64,000 nucleotides of DNA from Campylobacter sp. MIT 21-1684 (GCF_026241315.1 NZ_JAPHNA010000008.1:1-64000), one strand, 5' to 3'. Shown: positions 47,464 to 59,766, counted from the stretch's first letter. Notes: a model not told the origin generated them from the letters alone. Program-made: numbers and translations.

Positions 47464-48824
47464 GTTTAAAAGAGGCTTTACATTATTCTCAAGATGAAAT
47501 TATCGCTCTTAAAAAAGAATTAAATCAGCAAGCAAAAAAACAAAAATACTTAGGAGCTTATATAGAGCAGTTTCTAGAAAGTGATTTAAGCGATGGTGGT
47601 ATAGGAATACCTATAGCTATCAAAGATAATATTAGCGTTAAAGACTGGGAACTTACCTGTGCTTCAAAAATTTTACAAAATTACCACTCTCCTTATGACG
47701 CTACTGCTATTGTTAAATTGCGAGAAAATGGTTTTGCTCCTTTTGGTAGATGTAATATGGACGAATTTGCTATGGGAAACTCTACTCTTACATCTTACTA
47801 CGGCAAGACTTTAAATCCTTTAAATCATAATCGGGTTCCCGGTGGAAGTAGTGGAGGCAGTGCTGCAGCAGTGGCAAGTGGTTTAGCCTTAGCAAGTCTT
47901 GGTTCTGACACTGGGGGTTCAGTGAGGCAGCCTGCGGCTTTTTGTGGGTGTGTAGGTTTTAAACCAAGTTATGGCAGAGTAAGCAGATATGGCTTAGCTT
48001 CTTATTCTTCAAGCTTAGATCAGATTGGAGTTATAACGCAAAATGTTGAAGATGCATCATTGCTTTATGATGCCATAGCAGGATATGATAGTAAAGACAG
48101 CACAAGTGCTAAAATCGATTTTCACAAAAGTGCACCAAGATTAAATCCCAACTGCAAACTTACTATAACTGTTATAGAAAACTATATCAATCAAGCAGAT
48201 ACAGAAGTTAAAAATGCTCTTTTAAGAAGTGTAGAAATACTCAAAGCCAATGGACATACAATAATTTATAAAAATCTTCTTGATTCTAAATTTGATATTG
48301 CAACCTATTATATCATCGCAACAGCAGAAGCAAGTACGAATTTAAGCCGTTACGATGGAGTTCGCTACGGAAGAAGAAGTGAGAATTCAGATAAACTCAA
48401 TGAACTTTATGTTCATTCACGAAGTGAAGGTTTTGGTGAAGAAGTAAAAAGAAGAATATTGCTTGGGACTTTTGTTTTAAGCAGTGGATATTACGATGCT
48501 TATTATATTAAAGCCCAAAAAGCAAGAGCTTTGATTACAAGCAAATACGAGGAACTTTTACAAGATTGCGATTTAATTTTTATGCCTGTTACTCCGACAA
48601 CAGCCTTTGCTTTTGATACAAAAAAAAGTCCTATGCAAAGCTATTTAGAAGATATTTATACAATTTCTGTTAATCTTGCAGGACTTGGGGGCATCAGTGT
48701 GCCTGTAGGCAAAGACAAAGAAGGATTAAATATTTCAGCTCAACTTATATGCAGAGCATATGATGAACAAAACTTGCTTAATGGTGCTCTTTCTTTGGAA
48801 TATGCGATTAAAGATATAATGTAA
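47457..48824 (+). CDS. gatA: Glutamyl-tRNA(Gln) amidotransferase subunit A
   Basis: The amidase subunit of GatCAB, which converts Glu-tRNA(Gln) to Gln-tRNA(Gln). The Ser-cisSer-Lys triad is visible: IAIKDNI (Lys), GSSGGSAAAVASG and GSDTGGSVRQPAAF (Ser residues). The frame opens 36 codons upstream, but 47457 gives MVSLKEALHYSQDE and 455 residues, the usual size. It overlaps the small membrane peptide gene by seven bases. gatB and gatC are not in the window. Confidence 0.95.
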   Translation: MVSLKEALHYSQDEIIALKKELNQQAKKQKYLGAYIEQFLESDLSDGGIGIPIAIKDNISVKDWELTCASKILQNYHSPYDATAIVKLRENGFAPFGRCNMDEFAMGNSTLTSYYGKTLNPLNHNRVPGGSSGGSAAAVASGLALASLGSDTGGSVRQPAAFCGCVGFKPSYGRVSRYGLASYSSSLDQIGVITQNVEDASLLYDAIAGYDSKDSTSAKIDFHKSAPRLNPNCKLTITVIENYINQADTEVKNALLRSVEILKANGHTIIYKNLLDSKFDIATYYIIATAEASTNLSRYDGVRYGRRSENSDKLNELYVHSRSEGFGEEVKRRILLGTFVLSSGYYDAYYIKAQKARALITSKYEELLQDCDLIFMPVTPTTAFAFDTKKSPMQSYLEDIYTISVNLAGLGGISVPVGKDKEGLNISAQLICRAYDEQNLLNGALSLEYAIKDIM

Positions 48825-48846
48825 TTGTTTGCCAACAAGATTGTAA

Positions 48847-50478
<1,632 letters not shown>

Positions 50479-50486
<8 letters not shown>

Positions 50487-51261
50487 AATTGCGGCTTTAC
50501 AATTTCCAACCTTAGCTCTAAGCGAATCAAGACTTGATTATTATCTCAACATCTGCAAAGAAAATGGGGTCTCTTTGGTTGTACTTGGTGAATATGTGCT
50601 TAACAGTTTCTTTACAGAACTTCTCCATATGCCAAAAAGTATGATAAAAGAACAAAGCGAAAGTAAAAGGGAGAGCTTGATAAAACTTGCGAAAAAGTAT
50701 CAACTTGAAATTCTTGCTCCTTTTGTAAATGTCGAAACAAAAGGTTATAAAAAACTTTGTTTAAAAGTTACACCAGAGCAAATCAAAATTTACGAACAAC
50801 AAATTCTTATGCCTTATAAGCATTGGAATGAAAAAGCTTTTTTTAATAACAGCACCAAAAAACTCAAACTATTTACTTTTAATCACAACCAACTCAAATG
50901 TGCTTTGCTTTTTGGTTTCGAAGCACATTTTGATATTTTTTGGAAAATGATACGAGCAAAAAAAATAGATCTTGTCATTATCCCTAGTGCCTCAAGTTTT
51001 TCAAGCAAACAAAGATGGGAAGAGCTTTTAAAAACAAGAGCTTTTCTTAATGCAAGCAATATCTTGCGAGTAAATCGCATAGGTTCTTTGAAACAAGATT
51101 GGGAATTTTATGGCGATACTTTCTTTATTGATGCTTTTGGTGAAATTCAAGACAGACTTGGCAGTAAAGAAGAAATGCTCATTATCTCACCTAATAAGGC
51201 AAATGAAGCAAGAGCTTTGTGGGCTTTTGATACTCTTATAAAAGACTTTGAAAATCGCTGA
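50479..51261 (+). CDS. Carbon-nitrogen hydrolase-fold protein lacking catalytic Cys
   Basis: A 260-residue protein of the nitrilase superfamily fold. The Glu of the triad is in VVLGEYVLN (E38) and the Lys in [13 protein letters not shown] (K114). At the position of the catalytic Cys, where the family has I-C-Y-D/E, this protein reads FGFEAHF with Gly146. So it should not act as a normal nitrilase/amidase unless another residue replaces Cys. It may be a structural or ligand-binding relative. It overlaps xseB and precedes the maf gene by 11 bases; it corresponds to Cj1056c. Confidence 0.75.
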
Positions 51262-51272
51262 AGAGGCAAATT

Positions 51273-53115
51273 GTGAATGAAATTTTAAGGCAAAATCTCA
51301 AAAGTTTAAGAAATGAAAATCTTGTTGCAAAAATCCATCTCTTTCTTCAAAACAAATACAATCCAAGATTTCTTATAAATGAACAAGGTAATATTTTTGA
51401 TACAAAGTCTAATACTTTTATGTACCAAAATCAACTTGATGAACTTGATTATTACACTAATGCCATTTTAGAGAAAACTCCTCGCTATCCTTTCATTTGT
51501 CTTTATGGCATAGGAAATGGATTGCTCATAAAAACTTTAGCACAAAGACATTACAAGTATATTTTTGTTTTTGAAAGCGAAATAGAACTATTCATTTTAG
51601 CTCTTAGCACAGTGGATTTAAGCAAAGAATTTGACTTAGGAATTCATCTTTTTGATATAAAGAGCTCCGCCATAGAATTAGAACTTAGTCTTTTATTTAA
51701 CAATTCAAATATTATGGAATGGGCCTATCTTTATGAACTTTTCATACAAAATGACTTTTATAAACACATTTTTTATGATGATATACTTCTTATCGATAGA
51801 ATGTGTCAAAAAGCTATTAACAATACCTTAAGCAGTAGAGGAGTTTGGTGCCCACAAATTTTAAATGAGGTGTATAAAAATTTTTTAAACAATCTCAAAA
51901 ATACTATCAATCATATCCCTTTGCAAAGACTTTTAAACGAAAGAAAAGGTGCTTGCGAACACGCTGTTGTCGTTTCTGCCGGACCTTCTTTAAACAAACA
52001 GCTCCAACTTTTAAAAGAATATCAAGACAAAGTAGTAATTTTTTGTGTTGATGGGGCTTACCCTATTTTATGTGATTTTGGCATAGAACCTGATTATGTG
52101 TTGAATAATGATTTTGATTCCTTGGCGCTGGATTTTTTTTCCCAAACAAGCCCAAAAAGTTTCTTTATTTGTGCCTATTCAAGCAGTCCAAAAATTATTG
52201 AATTTTTAGAACAAAAAAAACTTCATTGTTGTGTAGTTTTAAGCGAAGAAGATCCTTCTTGTAAGATGAATTTTTTGAACGATTTTGGTTATCTTGCTAT
52301 TGGAAACTGTGTTTCTCATTTTGCTTATGATTTTGCTTTAGCATTAGGTTTTAAACATATCTTTATGATAGGACAAGATTTTTCTTTGTCTCAAGAAGGT
52401 AAATCACACGCACAAGGTTATACTCTAGGTACACAAGCAGAAACACAGTGCGATACAGAGTATTTCGAAGTAGAAAGCTACGGAGGGGGGGGGGTATACA
52501 GTATTAACACATATGACTTGGAATTTTTACAGACTAATGCTTGAGCACCTTATAAGTCTTAATTCAGAAAAAGCTACTTTTTATAATGCCACTGAAGGCG
52601 GAGCAAGGATACTTTATAGTAAAGAACTTCCTTTTAAGCAATGCTGTGAATATTTTTTACACACAAAAAAGCCAAATCTTCAAATTCCAAAAACCTTAAC
52701 AACAAATAAAGCAGAAAAACTTTTTAAAAAAGCTTTACAAAAACTTACAAAAGACTTAGAGCTCTGCGAAGCATTTTTAAATGACGCAAACATTTTATAT
52801 CAAGCTTTAGAAAATATTCTTCATTCAAACAAAGATTTACCTTTAAATTTCTTACAAAATGTAGAAAAAAACATACAACATTTTAATTATAATATAGCTC
52901 AAGACATTTTTTTAAACGATGGAAAATTAAGCTTTGTTTTTGCCAAACGCGGGGAATTGCTTTCAAAACTCTATAAAGCAAGGATAGTCAATGAAAAAGA
53001 GCATTTGCTGTATTTTATCTCTATTTATAAAGAGTGGCTTGCTTTTTTTAGTCAAAGCTTAAAAGCAAAATACAATATTTTAAAAGATTATTTGCAATCA
53101 CAATATAACTTTTAA
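51273..53115 (+). CDS. maf: Motility accessory factor (Maf, DUF115), phase-variable, OFF as sequenced
   Basis: A DUF115/MptE-like protein of the Maf family that Campylobacter uses in flagellin glycosylation and motility. The core is AVVVSAGPSLNKQLQLLKEY, then FCVDGAYPILCDFGIEPDYV, AIGNCVSHFAYD and FMIGQDFSLSQEGKSHAQG. In this sequence the frame from GTG 51273 ends at 52544 (423 codons), because a G10 tract at 52485-52494 puts the ribosome in the wrong frame. Removing one G gives GGGYTVLTHMTWNFYRLMLE and joins the second part (52513-53115) into one protein of about 613 residues. This is classical slipped-strand phase variation. Confidence 0.88.
52485..52494 (+). repeat. Poly-G (G10) phase-variation tract in maf
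   Basis: A run of ten G within the maf coding region. A tract of G9 (or G12) restores the frame to the downstream 200 codons; G10 leads to a TGA at 52542-52544. It is the only G or C tract longer than six that I found in the window. Confidence 0.9.
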
Positions 53116-53240
53116 TAATTTTATGCAAAAATCCTAATAAAGACTTATGAAAATCATAGCAACACAAGGACAAACTCATAAACTTTTTAAAAATCATTGT
53201 ATTATTTTTTAAACAATTAGAATATTTTTAGTCAAGAAAG

Positions 53241-53246
53241 TATAAA
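53241..53246 (+). promoter_or_regulatory. Probable -10 element for murC operon
   Basis: AAAGTATAAAATATTGC lies about 30 bases before the murC ATG; TATAAA is the best -10. The 158-base gap from maf to murC holds no other gene that I can see. Confidence 0.4.
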
Positions 53247-53273
53247 ATATTGCATTTTCTACAAGGTCTGTAA

Positions 53274-54569
53274 ATGCAAAAAATTCATTTTATCGGTATA
53301 GGCGGCATAGGTATTTCAGCCCTAGCTCGTTTTATGAAAGAAAAAGGTTTTCAAATTAGCGGAAGTGATTTAAAAGAAAGTAAAATTACAAAAGAACTTG
53401 AAAGTGAAGGTATAGAAGTCCTTATACCACATTCGCAAAAAAATGTCCAAAACAAAGATTTGATTATATACTCAGCTGCCATCAAAGAGGAAAATCCTGA
53501 ATTCAAAGAAGCAAAAAGACTTAACATACCTTGTCTCTCACGCAAACAAGCACTGCCTTTAATCTTGAAAGATAAAACAATTTTTGCAGTCGCTGGGGCA
53601 CACGGTAAAAGTACAACTTCAAGCATACTCGCCTCTTTACTTCCTGATTCTTCTGTCATTATAGGAGCACTTTTAAAAGAATTTGATTCAAATATGATCT
53701 ATAAAGAAAGTCCAAATCTTATCTTTGAAGCCGATGAAAGCGATAGTTCTTTTTTGAATTCAAATCCACATTTAGCCATAGTTACAAATACAGAAGCTGA
53801 ACATTTAGAACACTATGACAATAAATTAAGCAAATTGCAAAATGCCTATGATGCTTTTTTAAAACAAGCAACAATTCGTATCGTTAATGCTGAAGACGAA
53901 TTTTTGCGAAAATATCAAAACGAAGCCATTTGTTTATATCCTGCTAAAGACATTAAAAATTGTACAATGGAGCTTGATAATTTTCAACCGAAAACAACTT
54001 TTGAGCTTAAAGATTTAGGAAAATTTAGTGTATTTGGAATGGGGTATCATATAGCCATCGATGCGGCTTTAGCTTTACTGGCTGCAAAAGAATATGAAGA
54101 TGTAGAAATTCTTAGAATGAGGCTGTCGAATTATCAAGGAATTAAAAAAAGATTTGATATTTTATATGCTGATGAGACTTTAGCTCTCATTGATGACTAT
54201 GGACATCATCCAAACGAAATAAAAGCTACTCTACAAGCAGCAAAAGAATACGCAAGACTTGTTGGCTACACTAAAATTACAGCTATTTTTGAACCTCATC
54301 GTTATACAAGATTAGCTGCAAATTTAGATGAATTTGCAAAGGTTTTTACAATAGTTGATGAACTTGTAATTTTACCTGTCTATGCAGCTGGAGAAAAGAA
54401 AATCGAACTTAATTTACAAGCAGCCTTTCCAAACGCTTTATTTATCAAGGACATTCAAAGAGAAGGGAAATTTTTAGTTGCCGATAAAGGACAGCTTTTT
54501 AATGAAGGATTGATTATAGGCTTTGGTGCTGGAGATATTTCAAATAAACTACGAGCTAAAAATGCTTAA
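53274..54569 (+). CDS. murC: UDP-N-acetylmuramate-L-alanine ligase MurC
   Basis: Adds L-alanine to UDP-MurNAc in cytoplasmic peptidoglycan precursor synthesis. The N-terminal Rossmann IGIGGIGISALARFM and GSDLKES, the P-loop GAHGKSTTSSIL (family GTHGKTTT, with Ala and Ser replacing two Thr-type positions), FEADESDSSF and DDYGHHPNEIKATL are visible. The length is 431 residues. It overlaps mutS2 by eight bases. Confidence 0.95.
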   Translation: MQKIHFIGIGGIGISALARFMKEKGFQISGSDLKESKITKELESEGIEVLIPHSQKNVQNKDLIIYSAAIKEENPEFKEAKRLNIPCLSRKQALPLILKDKTIFAVAGAHGKSTTSSILASLLPDSSVIIGALLKEFDSNMIYKESPNLIFEADESDSSFLNSNPHLAIVTNTEAEHLEHYDNKLSKLQNAYDAFLKQATIRIVNAEDEFLRKYQNEAICLYPAKDIKNCTMELDNFQPKTTFELKDLGKFSVFGMGYHIAIDAALALLAAKEYEDVEILRMRLSNYQGIKKRFDILYADETLALIDDYGHHPNEIKATLQAAKEYARLVGYTKITAIFEPHRYTRLAANLDEFAKVFTIVDELVILPVYAAGEKKIELNLQAAFPNALFIKDIQREGKFLVADKGQLFNEGLIIGFGAGDISNKLRAKNA

Positions 54570-56757
54570 TACATTATTTTCAAAGCTTGATTTAGATGAG
54601 TATATAAGTGAATTTCGCAGTCTCTTTTCAAGAGAAAAAGAGGTATTTTTACAAGGTGATAATGCTTTGCATTTTAAATGTATCAACGAGCTAAGCAATA
54701 AAGAATTTCCAACACCTCCTTGTGTTTCAAAACTTGAAAATGCTTTAATGCATTTAAGTAAATATGGCATTTTACATCTGAATGAACTTTTTGAATTTGT
54801 AAAAATTATACGGTATTTTGCACAACTAAAAAATATATCTTTTGGCACACATCTTAACACTTGGCTTGAAAAAATCAAACTTCCGGATACGCTTTTACAA
54901 TGGTGTGAAAATTTTAATGACAAAGGAGAACTCAAAGAAGAACTTGATGAAAGACTTTTTCATTGCAATCAATGCTTACACTTAAAAGAAGAAGCTATAC
55001 ACAATGAATTTAATCGTCTTTTACACTCTCACTCTTTAAACACTTTTCTTATAGACACACAAATCCATCTCATTAGTGGCGTAGAAACTTTGCTTGTGCG
55101 AGGAGGTTTTCACTTAAAAGCAAGGATTATAGGCAGAAGTGGTGGAGGTGGTTTTTATATCATTCCCTCAAGCATTGAGAAACTTCAAAATGAAAAGGAA
55201 GAAATCTCTAAACAAAAAGAAGAAATTTACTACGAATATGCAGTAGTTTTTTCAGCTTTACTACGAAAAAATCTTCGCTTTTTGAATTTTCTTAACAAAG
55301 CCTTTGATACATTTGACCATTACAGCGCAAGAGTTCTGTTGGCAAGAAAGCATAATTATGAATTTATAAAATGCGATAGCTCAAATCAAATCATACTCAA
55401 AGATTTTGCTCATCCATCTTTAAAAAAACCAAAAAGTATTAGCGTCAATTTCCATAAGCAACTTTTACTCATCACTGGAGTAAATGCCGGAGGTAAATCT
55501 ATGCTACTTAAAAGCATACTTGCAGCTGCTCTTTTAGCAAAATATCTTTTACCGATGAAGATTAAAGCATATGAAAGCACAATAGGTTCTTTTAAGGAAT
55601 TTGATATTGTTATCGAAGATCCACAAAATTCAAAAAATGACATTTCAAGTTTTGCAGGCAGAATGCTCCATTTCTCACAACTACTTACAAAAAAGAATTT
55701 GCTTTTGGGTATTGATGAAATAGAACTTGGAACAGATTTTGAAGAAAGTGCGTCGCTTTATAGCGTCTTACTTGAAAAACTTTTAGAGAATGGACAAAAA
55801 ATTATTATCACAACACATCATAAAAGACTTGCAATGCTGTTAGCAAAAAATGAACAAGTTGAACTTCTTGCTGCTTTATATGATGAAGAAGCTGCAAAGG
55901 CAAGATATGAGTTTTTACAGGGAAGTATAGGCAAATCTTATGCTTTTGAAACAGCTCTAAGATATGGTATCACTCAAAATCTCATCATCAAAGCAAAACA
56001 AATGTATGGGGAAGATAAAAGCAACTTAGAACAACTCGTAAGTAAAAGCGTTATGCTTGAATTTCAACTTCAAGAACAACTTAAAAAAGTAAAACAGAAA
56101 GAAGAAAAAGTTGATACACTCTTACAGACTTTAAAAGAACAGAAAGAAGAAAATGAAGAAAAAACAAAGGCTTTGCTTTCAAAACTGCAAAGAGAATTTC
56201 ACCTAGCCATAGAAGAAGCAAAAAAAACCATCATTTTACACGATACAAAACAAAAACAAAGAAGTCTCAACAAAGCAAATGAATTGAAAAAAAACATACT
56301 CATTCCAAATACAACACACAATGATGAAACATTTCAAATCAACGACTTTGTCAAATATGGAAAAATCAAAGGGCAAATTATAGCTTTGGCAAAAAACGAT
56401 GCCATAGTGCAAAGTGATGATTTAAAAATGAGAGTGCCTATAAAACTTTTAAAAAAAAGCTCACATCAAAAAACTACGATTTCTAAAACACATTTTCACA
56501 TCGACAAACCTTCAAAAGCAAATCTTAGTCTTGATTTACACGGCTTAAGAAGTGATGAAGCACTCCTTAAACTTGATAAATTCATTTCAGATTCCTTAAT
56601 ATCTGGATTTGATGAAATTATAGTCTTTCACGGCATAGGTACAGGCAAGCTTGCTTTTGCTGTACGTGAATTTTTACAAGAACATAAAAGTGTTAAAAGT
56701 TTTAGCGATGCACCGATGAATCAAGGTGGTTTTGGTGCAAAAATCATACGACTATAA
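54562..56757 (+). CDS. mutS2: DNA mismatch-type ATPase MutS2 with Smr domain
   Basis: A 731-residue MutS2. The ATPase domain has Walker A TGVNAGGKSMLL (near 310), LLGIDEIELGTDFEESA as Walker B and ITTHHKRL. A long coiled coil follows (about 495-570), and the C terminus is an Smr endonuclease domain (LDLHGLRSDEALLKL... FHGIGTGKL). MutS2 in Helicobacter suppresses recombination and helps repair oxidised DNA. The frame opens 13 codons earlier, but 54562 gives MLNTLFSKLDL and the usual length. Confidence 0.94.
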   Translation: MLNTLFSKLDLDEYISEFRSLFSREKEVFLQGDNALHFKCINELSNKEFPTPPCVSKLENALMHLSKYGILHLNELFEFVKIIRYFAQLKNISFGTHLNTWLEKIKLPDTLLQWCENFNDKGELKEELDERLFHCNQCLHLKEEAIHNEFNRLLHSHSLNTFLIDTQIHLISGVETLLVRGGFHLKARIIGRSGGGGFYIIPSSIEKLQNEKEEISKQKEEIYYEYAVVFSALLRKNLRFLNFLNKAFDTFDHYSARVLLARKHNYEFIKCDSSNQIILKDFAHPSLKKPKSISVNFHKQLLLITGVNAGGKSMLLKSILAAALLAKYLLPMKIKAYESTIGSFKEFDIVIEDPQNSKNDISSFAGRMLHFSQLLTKKNLLLGIDEIELGTDFEESASLYSVLLEKLLENGQKIIITTHHKRLAMLLAKNEQVELLAALYDEEAAKARYEFLQGSIGKSYAFETALRYGITQNLIIKAKQMYGEDKSNLEQLVSKSVMLEFQLQEQLKKVKQKEEKVDTLLQTLKEQKEENEEKTKALLSKLQREFHLAIEEAKKTIILHDTKQKQRSLNKANELKKNILIPNTTHNDETFQINDFVKYGKIKGQIIALAKNDAIVQSDDLKMRVPIKLLKKSSHQKTTISKTHFHIDKPSKANLSLDLHGLRSDEALLKLDKFISDSLISGFDEIIVFHGIGTGKLAFAVREFLQEHKSVKSFSDAPMNQGGFGAKIIRL

Positions 56758-56775
56758 ATATATAGGAGTTGTCTT

Positions 56776-57372
56776 ATGCTTGAATCATTTGTAAATGGCG
56801 TTATTTTAGGGATCGGCGTTTCTGTGCCTTTTGGACCTGTGAATATGCTCATCATAAATTCTGCTCTACATTCTTTTAAAAACGCTTTTTGCATAGGCTT
56901 TGGGGCATTAATCGCTGATATTATCTATCTTGGTCTTGTAAATTTTGGTATTTTACAATTTATGAATACAGAATTTTTACAATTACTAGGTATTTTTGGT
57001 TTTTGTTTTTTAAGTTATCTTGCCTTTTTAAATGTAAAAAATAAACCTCAAAAACTTAAGCTAAATACAACACAGATTCAAGAAAAACCTTTAAAAAATT
57101 GTATGAAAGGAATCTTTTTAAATCTTACAAATCCTTATGTTATAGGTTTTTGGATTAGTGTAGCTACCTTAAGTACTTCACATTTATACCCTTTCTTGCT
57201 AAATCTTGGATTAATCTGTTTTATTTTTCTATGGATTTTTTCTTTATCGTTTTTTGTGGGGAAATTCAGCCACTTTTTCAGTGCAAAAGTGATATACTTG
57301 ATTAACATATTTTCAGCACTTATCATAGAGTATTTTGCCTTAAGTTTGCTGTATAAAACTTTTTTAGGATAA
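56776..57372 (+). CDS. LysE-family amino-acid exporter
   Basis: A 198-residue inner-membrane protein with six hydrophobic segments. The LysE/RhtB signature G-x-G-V-x-V-P-FGPVNMLI at 10-28 (GVILGIGVSVPFGPVNMLII) and the later LNLTNPYVIGFWISVATLS block fit the family, which exports basic or neutral amino acids. The exported substrate is unknown. The ATG has an AGGAG site. It is followed after three bases by dapE, as in C. jejuni (Cj1049c-1048c). Confidence 0.85.
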   Translation: MLESFVNGVILGIGVSVPFGPVNMLIINSALHSFKNAFCIGFGALIADIIYLGLVNFGILQFMNTEFLQLLGIFGFCFLSYLAFLNVKNKPQKLKLNTTQIQEKPLKNCMKGIFLNLTNPYVIGFWISVATLSTSHLYPFLLNLGLICFIFLWIFSLSFFVGKFSHFFSAKVIYLINIFSALIIEYFALSLLYKTFLG

Positions 57373-57375
57373 AGA

Positions 57376-58473
57376 ATGAATGCAAAGGAACTTTTTTTTC
57401 AACTTTTACAATTTAAATCAATTACACCAAGTGATGATGGAGCTTTGAATTACATAGCTTTAGAGCTTAATGATTTTGAGGCTTTTTTTATTGAAAAAGA
57501 AGGAGTAAAAAACCTTATCTTAACAAAAATTTTTAGGCAAACAGGTGAGCATTTAGCCTTTGGAGGGCATATTGATGTTGTATCTCCCGGTGAAGGTTGG
57601 CAAAGTGATCCTTTTAAACCTATAGAAGAAAATGGCTTCATAATCGCTCGTGGTGCTGCTGATATGAAAAGTGGAGTAGCTGCTTTTTTATGGGCTGCAA
57701 AGAATTCTCAATTTAAAGGCTCAAGATTAAGCATCATCATCACAAGCGATGAAGAAGGACAAGCACTTTACGGCACAAAAGAAGCCTTGTATTGGCTTAA
57801 AGAAAATCAAATGCTGCCCGATTATGCTCTCATAGCTGAACCAAGTTGTGCAAAAAAATTAGGAGATACCATCAAAATAGGTCGCAGAGGCTCTATCAAT
57901 GGCAAACTTATCATTTACGGCAAACAAGGGCACGTAGCTTATCCTGAAAAATGTATTAATCCCATTCACGAATTTGCTCCTATACTCAAACTTCTAGCCG
58001 GTTTTGATCTTGATCCGGGAAGTGCTGAATTTTCACCTTCAAAAATAGTCATAACCGATATTCAAAGCGGTATAGGAGTAAGTAATGTAACCCCAAACCA
58101 ACTCACACTTCTTTTTAATGTACGCAATTCCCCAGATACAAACACAGAAGAAATACGAAACTATATAGAAAAGATTTGTTATGGACTCAACTATGAACTT
58201 ACTCTAAATGAAGCTTCAAAACCTTTTCTCACTAATACAAACACTAAAATAGTGCAAAAACTCAATGAAAGTGTGCAGAAATTTACAAAAATTATACCTG
58301 AACTCAATACAAAAGGCGGTACTAGTGATGCAAGATTCTTCGCTGAATTTGGAATTCAAGTAGCCGAATTTGGGGTGTGTAATGAAAGCATACACGCGGC
58401 CAATGAAAAAGTAAACTTACAAGATTTTGATACTCTCTGTCTCATTTTTAAAGACCTGATAGAAAATTTTTAA
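57376..58473 (+). CDS. dapE: Succinyl-diaminopimelate desuccinylase DapE
   Basis: Zinc-dependent M20A enzyme that makes LL-diaminopimelate for peptidoglycan and lysine. [14 protein letters not shown] (about 61-74; H and D as metal and catalytic ligands), [17 protein letters not shown]-type block ([13 protein letters not shown]), [12 protein letters not shown] and [15 protein letters not shown] are DapE features; the last holds the peptide motif of the catalytic domain. The length is 365 residues, normal. Confidence 0.95.
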   Translation: MNAKELFFQLLQFKSITPSDDGALNYIALELNDFEAFFIEKEGVKNLILTKIFRQTGEHLAFGGHIDVVSPGEGWQSDPFKPIEENGFIIARGAADMKSGVAAFLWAAKNSQFKGSRLSIIITSDEEGQALYGTKEALYWLKENQMLPDYALIAEPSCAKKLGDTIKIGRRGSINGKLIIYGKQGHVAYPEKCINPIHEFAPILKLLAGFDLDPGSAEFSPSKIVITDIQSGIGVSNVTPNQLTLLFNVRNSPDTNTEEIRNYIEKICYGLNYELTLNEASKPFLTNTNTKIVQKLNESVQKFTKIIPELNTKGGTSDARFFAEFGIQVAEFGVCNESIHAANEKVNLQDFDTLCLIFKDLIENF

Positions 58474-58659
58474 CGAAAGAAAATCACAATAAAGTATAAA
58501 ATAAAATGATACATTATTTCAAACACAATTTCAAGTTTTCACGGCTGCTAAAAAAGGGGTACATTCAACCAAGTTTGCAAACAGATATTTGTTTGAAAAA
58601 TTTTCAACAGATTGCTTTTAAAGTTATATCACACTTCTCAAATAATAAAAAGAGACTTT

Positions 58660-58767
58660 ATGCAAAAATCATACAAGTCAACTCATCTTGGAAAAGCAAA
58701 AGAGTATATCTTATCAAGCAAAATGAAACAATTAAAAGGTATTAATAAAGAATTTTGGAATCTATAA
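58660..58767 (+). CDS. Possible 35-residue basic peptide or gene tail
   Basis: The 394-base gap between dapE and the esterase holds one short frame that looks coding: MQKSYKSTHLGKAKEYILSS followed by KMKQLKGINKEFWNL, basic and helical. It has a poor AAGAGA ribosome site. A longer frame at 58506-58745 (79 codons) overlaps it in another phase and looks less like protein. I cannot assign a function; it may be a relic of a larger gene. Confidence 0.3.
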   Translation: MQKSYKSTHLGKAKEYILSSKMKQLKGINKEFWNL

Positions 58768-58867
58768 TTGTGGATAAAGGTATCAAAAATAGCTAAAAAC
58801 TTTCAGGTGAAAAGTTACAACCTTTTAAAATGTAAAAAGTAAAAAACCTTAAAACTTTGGAAAAGTC

Positions 58868-59674
58868 TTAAAAATTTTCTAAAGCAAATTGTATATCTTT
58901 TTCTATTACACTGCCGTGAGTTTGTTTTTCAAAAAGTTTAAATCCGACCTCGCAAGAGCTTTCTTTGGCTATTCTTTCAGCAAGTTCTTTTGGTGTAATC
59001 TTACTGATTTTCATTCTATTTACAAGAAAATTATTTTGTTCCAATTCCCCTTGCGTTATGAAAACCTTAGGACAACTCTTTAGTGCAAAATTACTGGGCA
59101 AAAAAGAACCCTGTCCCCACCATAAAGATGGCGAATTGATAAAAAAATGCGTTAAATCAGTATTTTTATCAAGAGCAAAAAGAGTAAATAATCCACCAAA
59201 AGAATGTCCAAAAAGTCCTTTAAAATCTTTGTTTATAGGATATTGTTTTTCAATAAAAGGCAAAAGAATGTCTTGAAAAAAAGCTAAAAATTCTTCACTA
59301 TTACCTCCATCTTTAAATTCCTCTCCTAAGACTTTTGGAGTATAATCTTTTCTACGTTCTTTCATATGAAAAGCTGCATCACCTTTATAACCTAGTGCCA
59401 CTATAAGAAGAGGATATTTTGGTTTGGTTTTGAAAGCATTTAAAAAACGCGAAAAGAAAGCATTTCCATCAAGTGTATAAAGCACTTTATAATTTTTCGC
59501 CTTGCTTTTACTTTTAGCTATAAAAATACGATAAACATTGTCTTTATAAGCAAAATCTATAGGTTGGATAATTTCAAAAAAATTTTTAGCTTTTAAAGAG
59601 ATTGGAATAATATCCTGAGAAGGTTTTGCATAAAGATACACTACTGCAATTATTAAAAAAAAGATTTTTCTCAT
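58868..59674 (-). CDS. Periplasmic alpha/beta-hydrolase, siderophore trilactone esterase-like
   Basis: A 268-residue secreted hydrolase. The signal peptide is MRKIFFLIIAVVYLYA. The nucleophile elbow GHSFGGLF, the oxyanion region VLYTLDGNAFF and the C-terminal His in FEKQTHGSVIE belong to the esterase-D/enterochelin-esterase family. In C. jejuni the periplasmic relative Cee hydrolyses enterobactin trilactone so that iron-bound fragments can be imported. That function is inferred from the fold. The start at 59674 has GGAGAAAG; an upstream ATG (59698) would bury the signal. It is divergent from thiS with 92 bases between. Confidence 0.75.
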   Translation of the reverse strand: MRKIFFLIIAVVYLYAKPSQDIIPISLKAKNFFEIIQPIDFAYKDNVYRIFIAKSKSKAKNYKVLYTLDGNAFFSRFLNAFKTKPKYPLLIVALGYKGDAAFHMKERRKDYTPKVLGEEFKDGGNSEEFLAFFQDILLPFIEKQYPINKDFKGLFGHSFGGLFTLFALDKNTDLTHFFINSPSLWWGQGSFLPSNFALKSCPKVFITQGELEQNNFLVNRMKISKITPKELAERIAKESSCEVGFKLFEKQTHGSVIEKDIQFALENF

Positions 59675-59766
59675 ACTTTCTCCAAATTTTTTATACAAAT
59701 TATAGCTTTTTTAATTGTGCATATTTGCCAAAAACTTGTAAAATTAGCTTCAAAAAGGTAAAACAA

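Noticed and set aside
58506-58745. 79-codon frame between dapE and the esterase
   Set aside because: No signal or motif, poor ribosome site, and a different frame in its second half looks more coding.
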